Source: Vicia villosa (taxonomy: Eukaryota > Streptophyta > Magnoliopsida > Fabales > Fabaceae). Taken from it: a stretch of DNA of 64,000 bases. The stretch spans positions 124,001 through 188,000 of the forward strand of contig NW_026706166.1 in NCBI RefSeq assembly GCF_029867415.1, given 5' to 3'. Positions 60,348 through 64,000 of this stretch are shown here, piece by piece. The notes below the pieces were generated by a model that saw only the letters and a list, made by a program, of their open reading frames with translations, was not told the origin of the DNA and made no database searches. A program made the position numbers and the translations under genes. How positions within the stretch are numbered: position 1 is the first letter of the stretch; each line of letters opens with the position of its first letter.

Positions 60348-63180
60348 TTATTCTGGGCATAAATCCATATTGATATTCTTCAGAATGAACTTAAACCTAT
60401 CTTCAGCAAGGGGTTTTGTAAAGATATCAGCCCATTGATGGTCTGTATCCACAAAGTTTAAAGATATAACACCCTTCTGAACATAGTCCCTTATGAAATG
60501 ATGTTTAATCTCAATATGTTTAGCTTTTGAATGTAAAATAGGATTCTTAGATAAACATATAGCAGAAGTATTATCACAGAAAATAGGAATGTTACTCTCA
60601 TATATCTGATAATCTTCTAGCTGACTTCTCATCCAGAGCATTTGTGTGCTACAACCAGCAGCAGCAACATATTCTGCTTCTGTTGTTGAGAGGGCAATAG
60701 TAGCTTGCTTCTTGCTGTACCATGAGATCAAATGACTTCCAAGAAATTGACAACTTCCAGAAGTGCTCTTTCTTTCTATTCTATCTCCAGCATAGTCAGC
60801 ATCACAGAATCCTACTAAGTTGTAGTCTTTAGATCTTCTGTAAACTAAACCAACATTAGTAGTACCTTTCAGATACCTTAGAATTCTCTTAACCGCAGTT
60901 AAATGAGATTCTCTTGGATCTGATTGGAATCGAGCACACAAACAAACACTAAAGAGAATGTCAGGTCTAGAAGCAGTTAGATATAGAAGAGATCCAATCA
61001 TACCTCTGTACAACTTCTGATTTACCTTCTTACTTACCTCATCCTTACCCAGTACACATGTTGGATGCATAGGAGTTTTGGCTTCTTTGCTTTCAGAAAG
61101 ATTAAACTTCTTCAGAAGTTCTTTCACATACTTCGTTTGATGAACATAGGTTCCATCGGAAGTTTGGTTGATTTGAATCCCAAGGAAATACTTGAGTTCT
61201 CCCATCATGCTCATTTCAAATTCAGCCTGCATAGACTCAGCAAACTCCTTTCCAAGTGTAGCATTAGATGTTCCAAAGATAATTTCATCAACATATATTT
61301 GACAAATTAAAATATCCTTTTTAAATGTTTTACAAAAGAGAGTAGTGTCCACTTTTCCTCTAGTGAAATCATTTTCCAGAAGGAAAGAACTCAAACGTTC
61401 ATACCAAGCTCTGGGAGCTTGTTTCAATCTGTATAATGATTTCTTTAATTTAAAAACATGATTTGGAGACACGGAGTCTTCAAAACCAGGAGGTTGGTGA
61501 ACATAAACTTCTTCATCTATATAACCATTTAAGAAGGCACTCTTGACATCCATCTGATAAAGAGTGATGTTGTGTTGAGTGGCAAAAGAAATTAATAGAC
61601 GAATAGATTCTAACCTGGCCACTGGTGCAAAGGTTTCTGTATAATCAATCCCTTCTTGCTGACTATAACCCTGAGCAACCAGTCTGGCTTTGTTTCTTAC
61701 CACTTCACCTTTCTCACTTAGCTTGTTTCTGAAAACCAACTTAGTACCGATGATGTTAAATCCTTTTGGTCTAGGAACCAAGTCCCATACATCATTCCTT
61801 GTAAACTGATTTAGTTCTTCTTGCATGGCAATTATCCAGTCTGGATCTTCTAGAGCTTGATCAACAGAAGTTGGCTCGATCAAAGAAACAAGACCTAATT
61901 GACATTCTGCATTGTTCTTAAGGAATGCCCTTGTTCTGATGGGATCATCTTTCTTTCCAAGGATCACATCTTCTGAATGAGCTGAAGCAAGTCTAGGTGA
62001 TCTTCTGACTGTAGGTTCTTCAAAAATTCTCAGATTCTCTAAAGATGCAGCAACTTGATCTTCTGATCCATTGCTTCTGAGACTGCCAGCTTCTGCAGCT
62101 TTGCTTCTTGGTTCTACTGCTTCTGATATATCAATATCAAAATCTGCAAAATTCTCAAACTGCTTTGGTTTTTCAAGACCAAGCTTATCATCAAACCTGA
62201 TATTGATTGATTCTTCTACAGTCAATGTTTCAGTATTGTATACTCTGTAGCCTTTAGAGCGTTCAGAATATCCAAGAAGGAAACACTTTTGTGCTTTAGA
62301 ATCAAACTTACCAAGATGATCTTTAGTATTCAGAATAAAACATACACATCCAAAAGGATGGAAATATGAAATGTTGGGCTTTCTGTTCTTCCACAATTCA
62401 TAAGGAGTCTTATTTAGAATAGGTCTGATAGAGATTCTATTCTGAATATAACATGCAGTGTTTATTGCTTCTGCCCAGAAATGCTTAGCCATATTGGTTT
62501 CATTGATCATGGTTCTGGACATTTCTTGTAGAGTCCTATTCTTTCGCTCTACAACTCCATTTTGCTGTGGAGTTCTAGGACAAGAGAAATCATGGGCAAT
62601 ACCATTTTCTTTGAAGAACTCCTCAAAGAATCTGTTCTCAAATTCGCCACCATGATCACTTCTGACCTTTATGATTTTACACTCTTTCTCAGATTGAATC
62701 TGAGTGCAGAATTCAAAGAACACTGAATGAGACTCATCCTTGTGTTTCAAGAACTTTACCCATGTCCAGCGGCTATAATCATCAACGATGACTAATCCAT
62801 ATTTCTTCCCTCTGACAGATTCTGTTTTGACTGGGCCAAACAGATCAATGTGCAAGAGTTCTAACGGCCTTGAGGTAGAAACAACATTCTTAGACTTGAA
62901 TGCAGGTCTGGAGAACTTGCCCTTCTGACATGCTTCACAAAAAGCATCTGATTTGTATTTCAGATTTGGGAGTCCTCTGACTAGATTTAGTTTGTTAATC
63001 TGAGAAATCTTTCTCAAACTAGCATGTCCTAATCTTCTGTGCCAGACCCATTGCTCTTCAGAAACAGACATAAGACAAGTCACCTTCTGCTTCTTAAGAT
63101 CAGAAAGATCAATCTTATAAATGTTGTTCTTCCTCTTGCCTGTAAATAGGATTGAGCCATCCTTTTGACTTACAGCCTTG
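60348..63180 (-). CDS. SIRE-type Copia polyprotein, 5'-truncated (integrase, RT, RNase H)
   Basis: One open minus-strand frame of over 940 codons, open right up to the break at 63180. Domains in order: GAG-pre-integrase zinc segment (WHRRLGHAS, C-x2-C in CEACQKGK), then integrase core with LLHIDLFGP, DDYSRWTWV and RSDHGGEFEN, and NGVVERKNRTLQEMSRTM. Reverse transcriptase follows with WIIAMQEELNQF, QMDVKSAFLNGYIDEEVYV and the catalytic block at about 61265-61310. RNase H follows with DADYAGD, STTEAEYVAA and KHIEIKHHFIRDY; the frame ends MDLCPE. The catalytic YVDD reads YVDE (minus strand TATGTTGATGAA), so the second Asp is Glu. Gag, protease and the 5' LTR are missing. The body is otherwise uninterrupted, so the copy is recent. 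It is not expected to be autonomous. Confidence 0.95.
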
Positions 63181-63227
63181 CATCTCCGAAAATACTTTTT
63201 TTTGTACTTCGGAAATGCATTTCCGAG
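63179..63227. repeat. Palindrome array at the right end, cut by the Copia junction
   Basis: A half palindrome (GCATCTCCGAA, 63180-63190) abuts Copia coding sequence, followed by a full copy at 63208-63227. The half copy marks the point where Copia DNA and element DNA were joined. Confidence 0.85.
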
Positions 63228-63300
63228 GTAAAGGGGTAGTTACGGAATTTCGTTGGAGGTCACCAAGAAGATAGGGAGGTGGATAAAGAAATTCTCAAAA

Positions 63301-64000
63301 AAAATCGTTTGAAATTTTGTCTGTGCTTTTCTGTTGGTTGCTCATGAGAACCAAAGCATGACATATATCAGATAAGTATGTTTGAAATTTTGTTTATCCC
63401 ATTTCTGGAATTTGAAGGACATTTTTTATTTTTTAATGGATGCTTTTCCACCTCAATAGAGTGAGATTAACAATTCCCAAATTTTAAACACTTTTTGTCT
63501 AGGAGACCCTTTTAAGTGTGGACTTTTAAACAATAGAAAAAAATTTAGCGTCCAAACAGAAGATTTTGTTTTGGCACCCTAAAATTCTTCTTACCTGACA
63601 CCCCACAATTTTTTCTAATATTAAAAATGCCCCTTTTAAAAAATCTCGCATAAAAAATTTGGTAGACAAATAACAAATTTGATATGCATTCAAAATATCT
63701 GGCAGCCTAATAAAAAAATCTGATATGTATTTTTATCATTTTTTCTAAAAATTAGTATGTGTAAAAAATTACCAATCTTTTTTAAAAGAACTAGAGATTA
63801 TCGAATTTCGCCCATAGGCCATAACCTTGAAAATTTTGATATTGTTAATTTACCATTTTTTTTAAAAATCTCCATAGATTATCGATTTTTTTCAAAATCT
63901 CCGATGATCTGATTTTTCCCCTAACCCTAAAAATTCTTGATTGGTAATTTTAATTCCAATTTAATTTCGATTTATGTTCTATTCTTTCTATGAATTTGTT
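63301..64000. other. Intergenic DNA
   Basis: AT-rich, non-coding. No gene, RNA or structured repeat recognised. Confidence 0.5.

Larger units (their letters stand above)
56065..63300. mobile_element. Large palindrome-ended element, Mutator-like candidate, with nested Copia
   Basis: The left end (56065-56275) has GGTGACC, AGCGAAATTCCC, GCCCCTGCTTCGG, then four palindromes. The right end (63180-63300), on the minus strand, reads GAGAATTTCTTTATCCACCT, then TTGGTGACCTCC, AACGAAATTCC, TACCCCTTTACCTCGG, then palindromes. The ends are therefore inverted and match the 1226-2569 element. Inside lie a plant-mobile-domain gene fragment and a 5'-truncated SIRE-type Copia. Boundaries are approximate, and no duplication was confirmed. 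The assignment to Mutator-like elements relies on the mobile-domain gene, which is often found in such elements (family knowledge). Confidence 0.6.

Overview
This window looks like nuclear DNA of a dicot plant, most probably a legume. Nuclear genes have many small GT-AG introns, intergenic DNA is very AT-rich, and LTR retrotransposons (SIRE-type Copia, Athila- and Tat-type Ty3), LINEs, CACTA, hAT, Mutator-like, PIF/Harbinger and Helitron-like elements fill most of the space. The legume call rests on general resemblance of the repeats and proteins; species is not determined.

Only three host genes are well supported. Two are SulP/SLC26-type sulfate transporters on the minus strand. Copy A (4715-8886) has 12 coding exons and 655 aa. 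Copy B (26534-29326) has 9 exons and 667 aa. Both reconstruct as complete frames and look like group-2 (low-affinity) SULTR paralogues, separated by about 17.6 kb of nested transposons. Copy B lacks three introns present in A and differs at several otherwise conserved core residues. The third gene (36812-37549, plus strand) is a two-exon FCS-like zinc finger (FLZ/DUF581) protein of 182 aa.

Layout: 1-4.7 kb holds a LINE fragment, a palindrome-rich inverted-repeat element, a 226-bp MITE and a Ty3 remnant. 4.7-8.9 kb is transporter A. 8.9-26.5 kb is a transposon nest: inverted-repeat element A, a LINE split by a hAT MITE, a roughly 190-bp tandem array split by element C (itself holding element B), Copia fragments, and a CACTA transposase pseudogene split by a 396-bp MITE. 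26.5-29.3 kb is transporter B. 29.3-36.5 kb is intergenic with a long AT microsatellite and MITEs. Next come the FLZ gene, nested hAT-type elements (38.6-40.1 kb), Athila- and Tat-type Ty3 debris (42-49.6 kb), Helitron-like tandem repeats (50.9-53.9 kb) and a LINE end (54.4-55.6 kb). The window ends with a large palindrome-ended element (about 56.07-63.30 kb) carrying a plant-mobile-domain gene fragment, into which a SIRE-type Copia has inserted and been truncated.

The strongest new observations are structural. Target-site duplications that I could read directly (9 bp for five Mutator-like insertions, 8 bp for four hAT-like, 3 bp for a Harbinger-like) give a readable insertion order. A family of elements has ends built from regularly spaced copies of a 20-bp palindrome, TTCGGAAATGCATTTCCGAA. 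No search or alignment program was run; all family names are from recognising motifs by eye.
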